Numbered from the stretch's first letter, positions 1 through 12,589 are shown. The stretch is DNA of 64,000 nucleotides from Lutjanus erythropterus (GCA_020091685.1 CM034601.1:5664429-5728428); one strand, 5' to 3'. Made by a program: numbers and translations. The notes: a model not told the origin generated them from the letters alone.

Positions 1-1439
1 GTCTTCTAAGTGACACTTTTTCTTCATGTTTGTCTCTGCAGAATGAGAGCACGCAAAGATTTTCTAACCGGGGCTTTTACAGTGTGTTTTCTGCTGTGTA
101 AACACGAGTCTGTGGGTAGTCTTTCAGTAAAAATACACTGATTCTCCTGCAAGAACCAAAATGATTTGAATCCTCCTCAGGGTGCAGTGAATATACACGG
201 CAATCTGGTCACTGGTTGTTACGAAATCTTTCTGTGGACCAAATCTGTTGGACGGATATTATCACAGATGATATCTCCAGTTGGCGGATTTCTCCGGTAA
301 CTCGAGTGATTAAAGGGGAGGAGCTGTTCAATTCAGACCAACAGCAGGCAGACTGTTGATTTGTTTTATGGGCCTATTCCATGTGTTCTGTGACAATTAT
401 TGCGCTATTGTTTCATTACAGTTGTCAGGCCCTGGGCTCTCTCACTTTCTGAATGGCTAATTACACATTCTCATGCTAATAAATAATCACAACTCTATCT
501 GTGCAGTCTCTCACTAATTAGTCCATTTTTAAATCCCAAGAAAACGAGTTGTGTCACAGCAGAACGCCATCAGTGTGTGCACACATGAAGCAGACGGTAA
601 TTTATTCCAGTCAGACGTGAAGAAGAGACCGGAAATGTTAATAACAATGTGTTTTGTACACGTGGTGCACAATAAAAGTCACAGCACGTAGTCTGGCAGA
701 GCACGCCGTGGTCTAAGTAGCACTAAAAGGTGGAAAATGCATAGCAAACATGATCTGTCTGAGAGATCTAACAGACTTCTGAGTCTTCAGTTCAGACTTT
801 AAGTCAATTTGTTCTCGTCTCAACTTGTCACAAAGCCCGCCAGCGTCTTGTCACCGTGCCTGGGCACGTTGTACAGGCCTAAAGGTTCCCTTTGGCAGCT
901 ATATCAGACGCCGCCAGAAAATCTTTCAATAACTTTGTGAAACAGTCGTAGTTTGGGGAGGTTTAAAGTTCATGTAAAACTAGATCGGAGTGCTACTTGC
1001 GTCAGCATGTACGCGTGGCGCAGTAGCCAGTTAGCACCTAAATGCATCATCAAGTCTTCCTGACTCTTCCTGGACTGGGAGTGGACACGGCGAGACTGGG
1101 ACCCAACATCATCTTCCAAGTTTGTCTACCTTAGCTGCTTGGCTAACCAGTTAGTGGTTATGTAAGACGCAAGTGGTTTAGCAAGACGCAAACCTATCAG
1201 GATGCTCATGAAAGCTTCAGCTGAAGGCTCGGCGTGTCTTTTTCAGACGCTAATGGGTATTACGTGCGCGTTTGTATGAGTCACCGAACAGTGGCGACAA
1301 AATTTGGCATCTGACAAGTTGGGAATGAGAACAGGCTGGTCTTGTCTAGGGGTGACTAGTAAAAACATGTTCCTTTTTTAAACTGTTTGAGTATGTTTTT
1401 GAGCCAGTAATCTACTTTCCATACTGTTTAAATTAAGCA

Positions 1440-1515
1440 GTTTTACTTGTAAGACGATGGTATTTCTACTTTTACTTGAATGAAGGGTGTGAGTAATCCT
1501 TCCACCGCTGCGCTT
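1440..1515 (-). repeat. Fragment of the AAGTAAAAGTA dispersed repeat
   Basis: On the minus strand this reads as a fragment with TTCAAGTAAAAGTAGAAAT, matching the fish dispersed repeat around GTGGAAGAAGTATTCAGAT and AAGTAAAAGTA. Related scraps lie at 12463-12565, 22543-22600 and 62655-62765. Confidence 0.5.
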
Positions 1516-3594
1516 ACATTAATATAACAGTGAGAAGTGAATTCGTCAGAGCTGCAGTATCTGTGGATCTATAAATGTGAGTATGACCTCAACGGGTTTG
1601 CAGTAATAATAGCAGCTCTGCAGACTTTTTCAGGTATATCGTGTTATCTACTGCACGCTGCAGGGACAGAAAACATCCTTCCTTTGACGGCCTCGAGCAT
1701 CACTCTCAACACTTCTAAATGGATGTTGCTGTGGCGTGTTTTTCCTCCATCATCTGTGTCAGGATCTCTAAAAACTTTTCTGGAATTTTCGATTTCTTGT
1801 TCATTTTTGAGGTTTTTGGTCTTTTTTTTATCTTTAGTACGAAGCAGTCATTGCTAAGAGGCTTAGATCATAGTTCAACAAGGACAGTCTGTCTTTGTTA
1901 TTGAAGCCAACTTACTGTAATAAGCTTATACTTTGACTTTCATAGTACAGTAAACACACATGGTTTGTCTTGCATAGTGAATTTCCTCAGAATATCAGCA
2001 CCTGGTTAAATTTAAACACCCACAGTAAGTCCACACACAGTCAAGTGATATTTCATCCTTCATTTACATGCCTGTCAGACGTAACTACACACATAACAGC
2101 AGTGTAAAGCCGAAGTTCACGGCAGGAGCAGGTACTTAACAATTGCAAATTTGATTGAACGAATAAATGAGAGGAGTTTGAAAAGGTATTAGCAGAGGTA
2201 GATGGATAATCACACAGCTTTAGCCTTCAATAAGCTGCTTTTGTGGAATGTACTCATTCACAGGATCTATATTAGATTTGAAGACTTTAATGAAAGGATT
2301 AATTCAACCACAAGGCCTCCTGTTTGACGCAGGAAAATTAAAAAAAAAAAAAAAAATCATTGTCTTATATAAAACAACCAGTGAGTCATCTTGATGCTGA
2401 AATTTGAGCCGCATTTCCATTTTTGTGCATTCTGTAATAACATTGTTGGAAAAGCAGTGACTGTGGTGCGACACGTGAGGACCAACAAGAGCTTTAATGG
2501 CTCTTACACAACAGATCATAAGTCGTGTCTCTTCGAGTGCGTCCACTTGCGACGCTGAGCAGACCAAAGCTCGGCTCACAGAGGGGTGATAAGAGGCGCG
2601 GCCTTCACAAGTGAGGCCTGTCATTAGTAAGTGGGTACATTAGGTCATTCAGTTAATGTTGTTTACATTGATGAAGCCCTGCACTGACATCTCCTCACTG
2701 CGGTGCTCCCAGAATCAGGAAATAGATTATTAGTCCTCTCCCTCATCTGGGTCTATTTACAAAACCACATGAAGAGATCTGTACAAAATATTAAAAAACT
2801 CAGACTTCAGGGAACTTTACTGACCCATTAAAGCTCATTTAAACAACCTCAAAGAATTTAATGCATGTACATCCATCCCTTCACCCCCAAATAGTTGATT
2901 TAACCGTTAGTTAGCTGGTGAGAAGAGTCGTAGTCTTGTGTTGTGCCTTAAGATTTGGCCCAGGAGATTATTGCAATGCTGACCTTTTCTCTTGTAACAC
3001 TGTAGTCACTGTGCCGTAGCTGCTATTAGCTAATTAGCACAGTTAGCGGTTCTATTAAACAGCAACGATTAGACAGCAACGTTACCGAGATGACGTACAG
3101 GATTATGACTCTGGGGAAAAATGAAGAGATGGTCGGTTCAGACGGGGAAACGAGGTGTAAAGCAGTCAAGGAGCAACTTTGTAACGCCAGATTTTTACCC
3201 TAGTCTATACTAGTCTAAGTCTAACTAGTCTAACTCTTTGGTTAAAAATAAATAGACTTGGTGCATATTCTCCGTGGAGCGGAGCGTCGAGCCACTTCTG
3301 GGAAGTGTCTGAAACACGCCACAGTGCTTCTGGTGGAACCACAAGCCTTGTCTACAATGGCGGCGAATCGCTCCGCAGCGGTGCCTGGTGGAAATTGCGG
3401 GTAATGCAACTCAAACAGCTCCCGCCTACCTGAACTCTCTCTACACTCTACGCTACAGTCACTATGCTCTACCAATGAAAGACGCCTGATTTAACCACAA
3501 CAATGGGGCCCAAGGTCTCTAGACTCTAGCTGGAAAGATTTAAGACCCACACCTTTGTACTTGACTAGCTGCCCAAGATATCCTGAAAAACTAA

Positions 3595-3790
3595 AATCCA
3601 ATGCATCTTATGCACTCTGTGTACACTGCCACTGCCTGTAGGAACCCACGTCCCATCAGACTTGAACTCTGCTTCATGAAACTTCGTCATGTTGTTCTCT
3701 CCTGACGAGATCCTTGCTTGTGTTGTATCAGCTCACAGATGTATATCGCTTTGGATAAAAGCGTCTGCCAAATGAAGTCTGTGTGAACTG
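3595..3790 (+). repeat. SINE/LINE 3'-tail fragment with TTTGGATAAAAGCGTCTG core
   Basis: Contains TCGCTTTGGATAAAAGCGTC followed by TGCCAAATGAAG (3744-3780). This is a very widespread fish retroposon tail module (V-SINE or LINE 3' end). The preceding roughly 140 bp fits the usual upstream part of this repeat. Assigning it to a SINE rather than the LINE that shares the tail is uncertain. Confidence 0.6.
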
Positions 3791-4069
3791 TCATTGTAAT
3801 TGTAGTGACCAGGGTTGGAGCTGTGCTTTCAGGTTCCCGTCACACAGCCAGCAGAGCTCAGCTGTCAGTCATGGCATGAAACTCCATTTTTATATCACCA
3901 AATTACTAATCAAAGTCAAACTGATGGGAAAAATTAATGCTTGAACAAACATCAGCATGAAAAAAATGACAGAAACCATCTTTAGGAAATATTTATTTGA
4001 CATATACTTTGATTATTTACTTTGGCCCATGTCCCGTCTATTGACATTGAAAGGCTGAATTGATTACTT

Positions 4070-4740
4070 GTACTGCAGCCGGCCACCAGGGGGCACTGAA
4101 GATACTCTGGTTTCACCTCAGGGGGGCTGTGATCCTGTCCATATTTTGTTGTTACAGCAGTCCAACTATTGAATTGGAGAAAGTATATTCAATAAGTTGA
4201 AGCCCCATTTAATAAATGATATATGCAAGCAGACCTGACACTGAACAGGAGTTCAAGACAACTGCAACATTATATTTTGACACTGACAAGTGAGTTCTAT
4301 ACTGGAGGTTAATCAACTTTTTCTCACCGTCTATTGTCTGACAATGTAAAGTTAAGCCTGTTTCCTGAAAACAAAAGCCCACCGCTCTGAAAATACACAC
4401 CTTGGAGGTTGAGTTCAGTGACTGCCTGCCTCACTGCCTGCCAAACTCCATTATTATTTTGCTCAATTTAACCGTTACAAACATCTACTCCTTCTAAAGG
4501 ACTAGTAATGATTTCGTACGACGCATAAACTGACTCTAACTCATTTGATGACCATTCGGCATTAATGTTAAAACTAATAAATGTGAAATGGGCAAACTGA
4601 AACAGCTGTTCTGGATCAGAATGGAAATTTCAAAGGAGAACATGCTGGCATTGTTTTCGGAGAAGGTGATATTTTAACTTCTCACGGTTCCTTCATTTCT
4701 GATGATAAATTGTGGGCGTTTTATAATTTAGCATAGAAAA
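4070..4740 (+). repeat. Dispersed repeat family A, copy 1
   Basis: Positions 4340-4640 share long blocks with 10650-10910, 19320-19500 and 36735-37020, including CCTGAAAACAAAAGCCCAC, CTGAAAATACACAC, CACTGCCTGCCAAACTCCAT and a later AGCATTAAT block. The upstream piece at 4070-4150 contains GCCACCAGGGGGC, a motif common in fish non-autonomous elements whose other end reads AGACTGTATAT. All four copies lie in the same orientation. No coding potential was seen. Confidence 0.65.
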
Positions 4741-4864
4741 TATATACAGATTTCTCTTTTAGGGGAATGGTTCTACATTTTGGGAAAGACAGTTATTCAT
4801 TTCGTCAGGAGGGTGAGATGAGAAGATTTATATAACCATCATGTTTGTGTGTTATTTGTTTGTG

Positions 4865-5200
4865 TCAGGCCGGTCTCACTCCTGACATACAGCAGCTTGG
4901 TCAGAGCCCCTTCTATCATGTTGTAGGTACCACTTAGTGTCATTTCTGCAGGCACTCCTCTAACATTATGTTTTGATGTGCCGCTGAAGTGAGGTGATTT
5001 AGTATAAAAAGCAAGAAAGTCTGTGTATGGCAGAGGTGGGCTGGATGGGTGAGTCAAACAAACAATCATACATATCAATATTTGCTCGGAAAAACTCGGA
5101 ACTAGGAGATATTTTAACTCAAAAACATCACGAGAAGAGTGCTGAAAAACATCTGAAGGTGCCAGTAGAAATCAATTCATTGTTTTATTTCTGAATCTTT
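4865..5200 (+). repeat. Dispersed repeat fragments shared with 8380-8450 and 32660-32860
   Basis: ACATACAGCAGCTTGGTCAG at about 4884 matches ACATACGGCAGCTTGGTCAG at 8390. TATCAATATTTGCTCGGAAA at about 5071 matches TATCAATATTTGCTTGGAAA at 32747, with a downstream weakly matching ATTTCTGAGTCTTT-like segment in both. These look like pieces of one or two old interspersed elements. Confidence 0.5.
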
Positions 5201-5390
5201 TTTTCCTCTTTTTTTCAAACATGCACTTTTCCAGTGAGCATAAAACTATCACCAAAGAGCAGAGCAGGTCATTAAATTATGTGCATCAATTTACACTTTT
5301 TAACACGTTATTTTTTAAAACTGACAGCTCTAAAATAGATAGACAATATGCACCAGTTGTGCCACTTCTAAGGCACATAATTAATGATTT

Positions 5391-5735
5391 GGGCTGCACA
5401 ATTAATTGCAATATACAAATTGCAGAACCAGAACCAAATTGCAATTTTTTGAAAAAGGAAAAATGTGTGAGAAAACAGTATTATAATGAAGTCTTGTGGT
5501 TCTGCAGAGATGCGCCAGACTAAAATATCCTGTTCTCCAGATGGAGGAAAATGTTTGTCTGGTACAGACCCCAACAAATGTCACATAATCATGATTTGAA
5601 CAGAGTTTTTTCAGTAAAAATGAGAACTGTGATGCAAAAACGCTGATTCCCATTAATCGTACTGTGTATCGCGATCGCAACTTCAGTCACAGTAATCACA
5701 ATTTGACTTTTTTTTTTATTATACTGTGCAGCCCT
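5391..5735. mobile_element. MITE-like element with GGGCTGCAC...GTGCAGCCC terminal inverted repeats
   Basis: Starts GGGCTGCACAATTAATTG and ends ATTATACTGTGCAGCCCT, so the termini are inverted copies of GGGCTGCAC. The interior is AT-rich with several ATTGCAAT / CGATCGC palindromic words. At 345 bp and non-coding, it is a typical small non-autonomous DNA transposon. The open frames across it are incidental. The superfamily is not determined. Confidence 0.65.
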
Positions 5736-6039
5736 ACCAATGATACAACATATCCAGTTTTTATCCAGTAATCCAGATTAAAAAGGAAAGTCCGTTTCTC
5801 TGAGCTTCAGTTTGAAAATGTGGTGGAAATGCAAACTCTAAGGTAAGTTGTAAATTGTGGGTGGGGCTTTGAGTGAGTGGTTTTATTGTATTTTAAACTG
5901 GATGCTGAAATTGGGATGTTTGTCTGCACCAGTGAATATTTGCCTTAAATCAGGTTTAATCTGTCCCTCACGCAATTAAACACGACTTACTGTTGCTTAA
6001 CAAAAAACACACTTCAACGAAAGCAATTTTCACTCACTA

Positions 6040-6154
6040 TGGATAAAACAGCCTCTCACACAGCGGAAATAACACAACAGTCAGTCAGTCAGTCTGCTGT
6101 CTCTCCCTCTCTGTCTGTGTCGCTGCACAGGGGAGAGGCTGCAAGGCTTCTCCA
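6040..6154 (+). repeat. Dispersed repeat carrying a CA microsatellite (copy 1)
   Basis: The sequence CTCACACAGCGGAAATAAC, then GTCAGTCTGCTGTCTCTC and CTGTCTGTGTCGCTGC, is nearly duplicated at 43420-43515. In both places it leads directly into a long CA run. The microsatellite is therefore part of, or repeatedly seeded by, this dispersed repeat. Confidence 0.65.
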
Positions 6155-6178
6155 CACACGCGCACACACGCGCACACA

Positions 6179-6227
<49 letters not shown>
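6155..6227 (+). repeat. (CA)n microsatellite
   Basis: An imperfect CACACG/CGCACA section (6155-6182) is followed by an uninterrupted run of about 22 CA units to 6226. It lies about 400 bp from the Doc2 exon at 6630-6704. Confidence 0.97.
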
Positions 6228-6230
<3 letters not shown>

Positions 6231-6614
6231 TCAGCAGAGAGACTGACACAGACTTTAGGATATATTTTACAACAATGCCGATATTCATTATCCATAACAG
6301 AGAGACAGTATGATGAAGTTATCAAACACCTGTTGAACGAGCAGAACACAAACTCTGCCTTCAGCACATGAATGTACACAAAAAATAAGTTGTATTTGAG
6401 ATTAGCTGCAGACGAGCTGTGGCAGACACACACATCCGCTCACACATTCACACACACATGCTTATACATAAGTGTTTACATGATCCCTCCCGGCTTACGC
6501 CTGGTGAGGGTAATTACACTTGTGATTGTGAAGAGCTGTGCAAAACTGTTACGACAGTAAAAGAGATGCATTCATGGAAAGTAAAAAAAAAACTCCAGCC
6601 CAGATTTATAATTA

Positions 6615-6764
<150 letters not shown>

Positions 6765-7112
6765 CTAAACAGTCTCATTAGCAGCCCAAAGCCAACACAT
6801 GTCTTCAGGTCACGGGGTCAACAAAAGTATTACAATTCATCCTCTTAGAGCACAAATATCCTGTAATGTATTTAATTTAAAAACAGCCAATCAGTTTCAA
6901 TATCTTGTGTGCAAAAAATACAATTTCTGGGAGTCTCAAAAAGAAAGCTGATAAAAAGATCAAAAGGGTGCATCCTCTGGAGATTATCATGTTGTCTGCC
7001 GATTAGGATTTGAATGGGAATTTTGGCCTGATGCTTCTGTTGCAACAGCCTCACCCACCCTCACACTGACTGAAGGTCGGGTTTAGTCTTTTAGTCCACA
7101 AAACACTGCTGG

Positions 7113-7515
7113 GGTTTCACAGGAAAACAGTGTTGTAGAATCTCCCAAACAATTAAACAATGTAAATGAATGATGACATGTTTTCAAACGTAAAAAAACA
7201 ACCAAATACTGCTCGTCTGCTCTAAACCAAGTATCCTCAAGCCCCAACATGCCAAGCTGACTGGAAAGATGGCACCAAGTTTTTAGCCTTAAAAGGTCCT
7301 TTGCTTGGAGCCACATGTTTGTGCCTCATGTGCACGTGCACGCCGCTGACCTGGGTGTGTGACAGTGTGCACAGACTGGGGCTTTAGGAGACTCGGACTA
7401 CACCAGACGAGCAGTATAATGTTTTTTGGGGGGTTGTTCTTTACATTTGAGACCTGGTCACCATTCACTTCCATTGTTTGGGAGATTCTGCAACACTGTT
7501 TTCCTGTGAAGCAGT
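7113..7515. mobile_element. Fold-back (long inverted repeat) element
   Basis: The left arm, 7113-7260, contains CACAGGAAAACAGTGTTGTA and TACTGCTCGTCTGCTCTA. The right arm, 7365-7515, is its reverse complement, with CACAGGAAAACAGTGTTGCA and TACTGCTCGTCTGGTGTA when read on the minus strand. The arms are about 150 bp with some indels, separated by about 105 bp. RNA from either strand could form a long imperfect hairpin. A TTTAAG end at 7556-7561 suggests the element may reach there. Confidence 0.72.
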
Positions 7516-7561
7516 TTTAAACTTGACCTTCAGTCTAATTTTTGGTGAAATATCCCTTTAA

Positions 7562-9524
7562 GATGATCATCAGACGACCATGAATATCAATGTTGAACTT
7601 TAAAAAATGATATAAAAATATGTGACATATCAGGAGCATATAAAAAAATGCTTCTTTCCAGTTTTCCTCTGCATGTTAATTGAGCTCTTCAAGTGTATTT
7701 TACATCCTAATTATTATTTCTTGTGAACCACAACACTTTTGCTCTGAGCTGTGGGACACATTCAGTGCAGTTCCACCTCAGAGGGAATCGCCCGCCACAT
7801 TACCCTGAGAACCACTGAAGTGAACAGAAGAACTGACCGAAAGAAAAAACAAACAAAAAAAAACACAGCTTTTACCTTCCTCTGAAAAGCTAATCAATGC
7901 GACTCATGGAGGGAACAGTATGTAAAGGTCAGTCATACAACGACCGAATCAAACAACACCATGTGTGCGCCACAAAACAAAGTAAAGTGAAAGGAACTGA
8001 AGGATTTATGCAGAGGGAAAATACAAAAGAACTGAAACAAACTGCAGCCGTGAAACACCAATCAGAAGTGTTTTCCCTTGAAGCAGACGGAGCACTTAAG
8101 AGTTTCCTTTTCTTTGGCCTCATGTGGTGTTGAGATTATTCAGGTTTCCCACTCCTTTAGAGGTAAAAGCTTAAGCTAAGAGTCCATGAATGAGTGGGTT
8201 TTATTGACACCGCTGAGGATAGTTTGTCTGGTATTATATCACCTCTGTCAGGTAGCAGCGCAAATGCCAACTTTGTAAAGTTTTTGACATTCTTACTGTA
8301 TGTTCAAGGATTTCGCAAAAGATCAATGGATGTGATCCTTCAAAACCTATTTAAAAATATGAAAATCAATAACAATGTTCTCACTCGTCACATACGGCAG
8401 CTTGGTCAGTGGCCAAACTCTGACGCTAGAGGCACCCAGTTCTGTTTGAAATAACTTAGAAAAAACATGTTCTGCAGGGTGTCTGAGGGTCTTCCTTAAA
8501 TTTACAACACTGTTCTATACTATCTAACCTCTCAAGTAAAAAAGCAACTACTCCTAGTGCTATTTCTCCCACTGCATCCCAAATAATGAAATCAACACGC
8601 AACAATAACAGCCACAGTCTTTGATACGGACACTAGATAGTCCGGGAGCATCAATTTTAATGCATCAATCTGGGGCAAAAGTAACAGCTTCGATCTGTGA
8701 GGAACTTTCTGACCTTGTAAACAATTTAATTATAAATCCACTGGTTGTATAGATGGCAAAAAGAAAACTCACACTAACAAGCACAGTTAACAAGGCCAGG
8801 CCCAGTTCTAGATGGGTGCAAAAGCCCACACTGCAGCCTCAGTTTAATATTTGGACCCTTAGTTGAGATGTTAATAATAAATGCCAAACACTATGCACAC
8901 ACTGCATCTCTTTGTGCACCTTAGTTTGGTTCATGTATGTGCAGCAGCTCACTGTGTTAAAGGGCCGGGTGAAGGTGAATATAGATGAGTGGGTGGTGAT
9001 TAGTCTGGGTATATGACATCACAAACCTAAGGAACCAATCCCGTTAATCGAGGGGATGGCGCTATACATATTATTAGCAGCAATGCTCTGCCTGCGGGAG
9101 AAGCCAGATGTTGCTAGTTACTAGTGTGTGTGAGGAGCAAAGCTAGCAAAACAGAGATGAAGGCAGGTGCAGATACGTAGGGGTGGGGGTGGAGGATGAG
9201 GGGCACAGTGTGTGTGAGGAGCATGTTGACACTTTGCATATTCATTTCTCCTTTAATACTAAACGATGGCAAGGAGCAGAACATTTTAAATTGTTTAAAG
9301 CGTGACTGGAGGTGGATTTAAATACTGTCTCAGCCAGTCACATCACACACATCTGCACCCAAAGACCGATGGAGTATAATTTTTCATCAGGTCATTACTA
9401 TAATAACAATGCAAATAAAAACTAAAGAACCTGATTTGGTGATGATTACAGACTGGGCCGGCCCTGCAAGTAATCATAATGCGTCGAGAATGATTAAACC
9501 AAATAGGAGTTTACTGTTTGGTCT
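7562..9524. other. Intronic stretch without recognised gene
   Basis: AT-rich intron sequence. Only a fragment at 8380-8450 (GGCAGCTTGGTCAG) is shared with 4870-4900. The open frames here (for example 7897-8133 plus) show no domain, no codon-like composition and no splice context that I could recognise. Confidence 0.6.
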
Positions 9525-9749
9525 TTAAAGGGACAGTCCAGCCATTTCCTTCTGTAAAGAGACGGAGGACTCACGAGACTCCTAGCATGAGTCAAGCTCT
9601 AAAAAACACAGGATGATGCAACCAAGAGAATATTTTTGTTAGAGCCTCTGTTACTGGTGAATAAACATGCCTTTAAAACTCCACCGGTTTGCACTTCAGG
9701 CTCTCCATCCTTCAAGTGAACATGTGAAATGGGTGGAATTCTCCTTTAA
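9525..9749. mobile_element. Short MITE with TTTAAAGG termini
   Basis: Begins TTAAAGGGACAGTCCAGCCA. On the minus strand from its other end it begins TTAAAGGAGAATTCCACCCA. The 225-bp element therefore has imperfect terminal inverted repeats of about 25 bp, with TTAA at both outer edges. It is non-coding. Confidence 0.65.
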
Positions 9750-9778
9750 CTGCACTTGAACCTGAACTCTAAACTAGC

Positions 9779-10082
9779 GCTGCAACTAACAATTATTTTC
9801 ATTCGATTAATCTGCCGATTATTTTCTTGGCTGATCAATTTGTTGTCTGGTTCATAAAATATCGGAGAGAAGCCATCAGTGTTTCACAAAGCCTTGTTGT
9901 GTCCCCAAACCCAAATACATTCAGTTTACAGTCAGAGAGGATGAAAGAAACCTGAAAATATTCACCTTTCAGGAGCTGAAACATTTTTTTCTAATAAAAA
10001 TTACTCTGAACGATGAATCGATTACAAAACAATTGGTCATTAATTTAGTAATTTAGCAATAACATTAATTGATTGTTGCAGC
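9779..10082. mobile_element. TGCAAC-ended MITE, full-length copy
   Basis: Starts GCTGCAACTAACAATTATTT and ends AATTGATTGTTGCAGC, giving clear terminal inverted repeats. The interior has the CAGTTTACAGTCAGAGAGGA and TGAAAATATTCACCTTTCAG words also seen at 55350-55420. It is one of five copies in the window (17851, 53214, 55300, 62766) and a common fish MITE type as I recall it. Confidence 0.78.
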
Positions 10083-10129
10083 TGACTTAGTAAGTACTGA
10101 AATTATTTTGTTCACAACCAATCTTTGTT

Positions 10130-10180
10130 TATTTTATAAGATACTACATGGTTCAGCTCCCCCATCTCTTAAATAAACTA
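10130..10180 (+). pseudogene. Possible LINE reverse-transcriptase scrap
   Basis: A short frame reads YKILHGSAPPSLK and then a stop. This resembles the YKILHGLAPPSL motif near the C-terminal end of several LINE reverse-transcriptase ORFs. It is only 13 codons and chance is possible. Confidence 0.3.
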
Positions 10181-10375
10181 ATTCTAACAGTTCATAATAA
10201 TGATGAGAAAAAGTCAGACATCATCAACAAGTGGAGACAGCTATATAAAACCTTGCACAACAAAATTTGGACAAATTGCATTCTTAACTACAGCCACAAA
10301 ACAGCTGAATACAATCCAACAAATAACAGAAAATTAATTAGTTTTAATCAGGTAAAACCTACAGACACGTAGCCG

Positions 10376-10442
10376 GCTGGGGGATTCAAACTCAGAACCT
10401 TCTTGCTGTGAGGCGACAGAGCGAACCACTGCACCGCCCAGA
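10376..10442 (-). repeat. tRNA-like repeat fragment (box-B-like)
   Basis: GGGGATTCAAACTCAGAACC, then TTCTTGCTGTGAGGCGACAG and CCACTGCACC. This is a very common fish repeat fragment that includes a tRNA-type box B word. It is too short and degraded to be a tRNA gene. Confidence 0.5.
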
Positions 10443-11010
10443 CTGTATATTAAATAGTTTGAAATCCTGTTTAATATACAAACCGCAGTCTAAGTGAGTT
10501 GTTTCCGCTCCATCCTCTCCAGACATGGCAGAGACAGGTAGCCGGAGCTCTGCAGGACGCGCGCAACCTCGTAAATTGACAATAGCAAGCGATGAAGAGT
10601 CCTTCACTGTGAGATGATCAGGTCAGCTGTCTGTCAATGTGAAGTTAAGCCCGTTATCCTGAAAACAAAAGCCCACTGCTCTGAAAATACACACTCTGGA
10701 CAACGAGTTACCTGTCTCGCCTCACCTGCCTGCCAAACTCCATTAACATTTTGTGTAATTTAACAGTTATAAACCTCTACACCTTCTATTTCTAACTACT
10801 CATAAATACACAGTTTCTCATTCGATGAACATTCAGCATTAATTTGAACTGAAAGGGACATAAAAAAGTCATTCTGCAAAATCAAAATTTCAAAAGAAGA
10901 CACCGTGTTCACGTCAAGTGAAGCGAATATATTTCAACTTAACATGTTTCCTTGATCTGTGATGACGTATCATTTGATGAGTTATTACACTAAATATATT
11001 TCTTTTATAA
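10443..11010 (+). repeat. Dispersed repeat family A, copy 2
   Basis: Starts GACTGTATATTAAATAG and shares CCAGACATGGCAGAGACAGG, TCGTAAATTGACAA and the GAAAACAAAAGCCCACTGCT block with 36500-37060. It is one of the two most complete copies, about 570 bp, in the same orientation as the others. Confidence 0.7.
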
Positions 11011-12160
11011 ATAAACAAGCATTATGATGAGTCATACCATGGCAACTTTTTGTTGGACTAACTTTTTGTAATCAGGTAGCACAACCAGTCACCTTTGACG
11101 CTGGTGTTTGTCTGCAGTTCTGAATTAATGAGACCATATTAAATTGTAGGTCAAGGCAACAACAGTGATGCTGAAGTTAATTGCCATTACAACAACAAAA
11201 AATAAAATAAAACCATCATTAAAACACACAAAGTAGCATATGAAGTCTGCAGTTAAAAAGTGAAGCTGCTGCATTGAGAAACAGGTCTAACATCAGGTTG
11301 AAATTCAACAATTCTGCGGCTTTGTTTCCTCAAACAATAAAACCCAGTGCTTGTGAATCATCCTGCCTGCAGTATGTCAGTAATCCTACAGTAAAAGTGA
11401 AAGCTGTGGCCCCGACTGTATGCAAGATGATTTTTTATGGCTGCACTGCAAGGCATTCTGGAGTATTGAGGTTTCCATCAGTGGGAAATCGTTATCTGTG
11501 CCTCTTCGACAATTGATTTCACCCCGTGTGATTGCTGAACACTGGTGCAAAGGGTTGAGTCTTGATTCTCAGGGGCGGCACAACAGACTCAGGAGTGCAG
11601 CATGCAGTATATTACGATTTGTTGCTGAACTGTCCAAAAATGTTGATTTTTCTTTACTCCGATCCGTCTGAGAGAGCGTCAGGAGGAGCATTTCAGGGTT
11701 TTCTCAGGGCCAAGGCCTACAGTGATCTTTCCAGGGTTCCTTCACCGCCGACGGTGCCCGTGTCCACCGTACTAAACAAATCCATGGAATCAATATTTGA
11801 TATTTCACCATAATTGCTGTTGGAGAAGGTGGCAGGTGAGGTTGCATTATGTACCAACTCTGCTGTCTGATCAATCTGAATCCTAGTTTGTTCACTACAG
11901 TGATGAGCAGTCAGGGTAGGCAGAAGTTAAAGCTTCTCTCATTTATTTTTTTCATGTTCATTATTCATAGGTTTTTTTCTCAGGATTACAGACTCCAGTA
12001 AAACTAGCGAGAAAAGTTGTTTTAAAAGTATAATATGTTTTTGCAACAACTTGCTTCTAAAGCAAAAAAACAAACAAACAAACAAAAAACTACCTTTCCT
12101 GAAACTTGAGGCCATCTGTGCCTCCGTCAGCGGCAAGGTCGACATTTTTGTAGATTCTTA
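11011..12160. other. Intronic stretch without recognised gene
   Basis: No recognisable element except an (AAAC)n-like run near 12065-12085. The overlapping frames at 11274-11813 show no domain or splice context. Confidence 0.55.
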
Positions 12161-12164
12161 TACT

Positions 12165-12330
12165 CTGTTTAAAGGGACAAAATCAAAAATATGTATTTTT
12201 CTGCTGGCCTGTCGTGACATTTATCCATCTAGATTATTATGGTGTGAGTTGCTGTGTTTTGGACATATCCACATGTCCCTATCCGAAGAGCACCTCAAAC
12301 ACATTTGGAGTCCAGGAAGAGTTACTATGC
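12165..12330 (+). repeat. Fish dispersed repeat, AAATCAAAAATATGTATTTT type
   Basis: TTTAAAGGGACAAAATCAAA, ATGTATTTTTCTGCTGGCCT, TCTAGATTATTATGGTGTGA and GAGTTGCTGTGTTTTGGACA occur in the order I remember from a common percomorph non-autonomous element. The right end is unclear. Confidence 0.5.
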
Positions 12331-12462
12331 AAACAGTTATTTTACTCTCAAAACATTCATATGAAAAAATCAACAGCAATGTCTCTTTACAAAAATCATG
12401 ACCTGGTGACTCAAGACAATCCACAGACCATCCAGTATTCAGTGACTAATGCTGTTAACAAA

Positions 12463-12565
12463 TGTAGTGGAGTAAAATGTCCAATATTTTTCTCTATACT
12501 GTCACACAGTGGAAGTATAAAGTAGTAGAAGGGAAATAAGTAAAGTATAAATACTTCAATAAAAG
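12463..12565 (+). repeat. Fragment of the AAGTAAAAGTA dispersed repeat
   Basis: Contains GTAGTGGAGTAAAATG, GTGGAAGTATAAAGTAGTAG and AAGTAAAGTATAAATACTTC, the typical degenerate words of this family. Confidence 0.5.
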
Positions 12566-12589
12566 AGCTGTGCAATGGTCATTTCTAAT

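Noticed and set aside
1..60. Plus-strand TTTGTCTCTGCAG as an exon acceptor
   Set aside because: The downstream sequence has stops soon after in the frames and no recognisable protein, and the known gene is on the other strand.
6039..6433. Open frames with His-Thr or Cys-Val runs
   Set aside because: They are produced by the CA microsatellite read on either strand. The same applies to 29051-29308 and 43419-43721.
10376..10442. Possible tRNA gene
   Set aside because: Only a box-B-like word is present; no acceptor stem, anticodon arm or A box could be drawn, so it is a repeat fragment.
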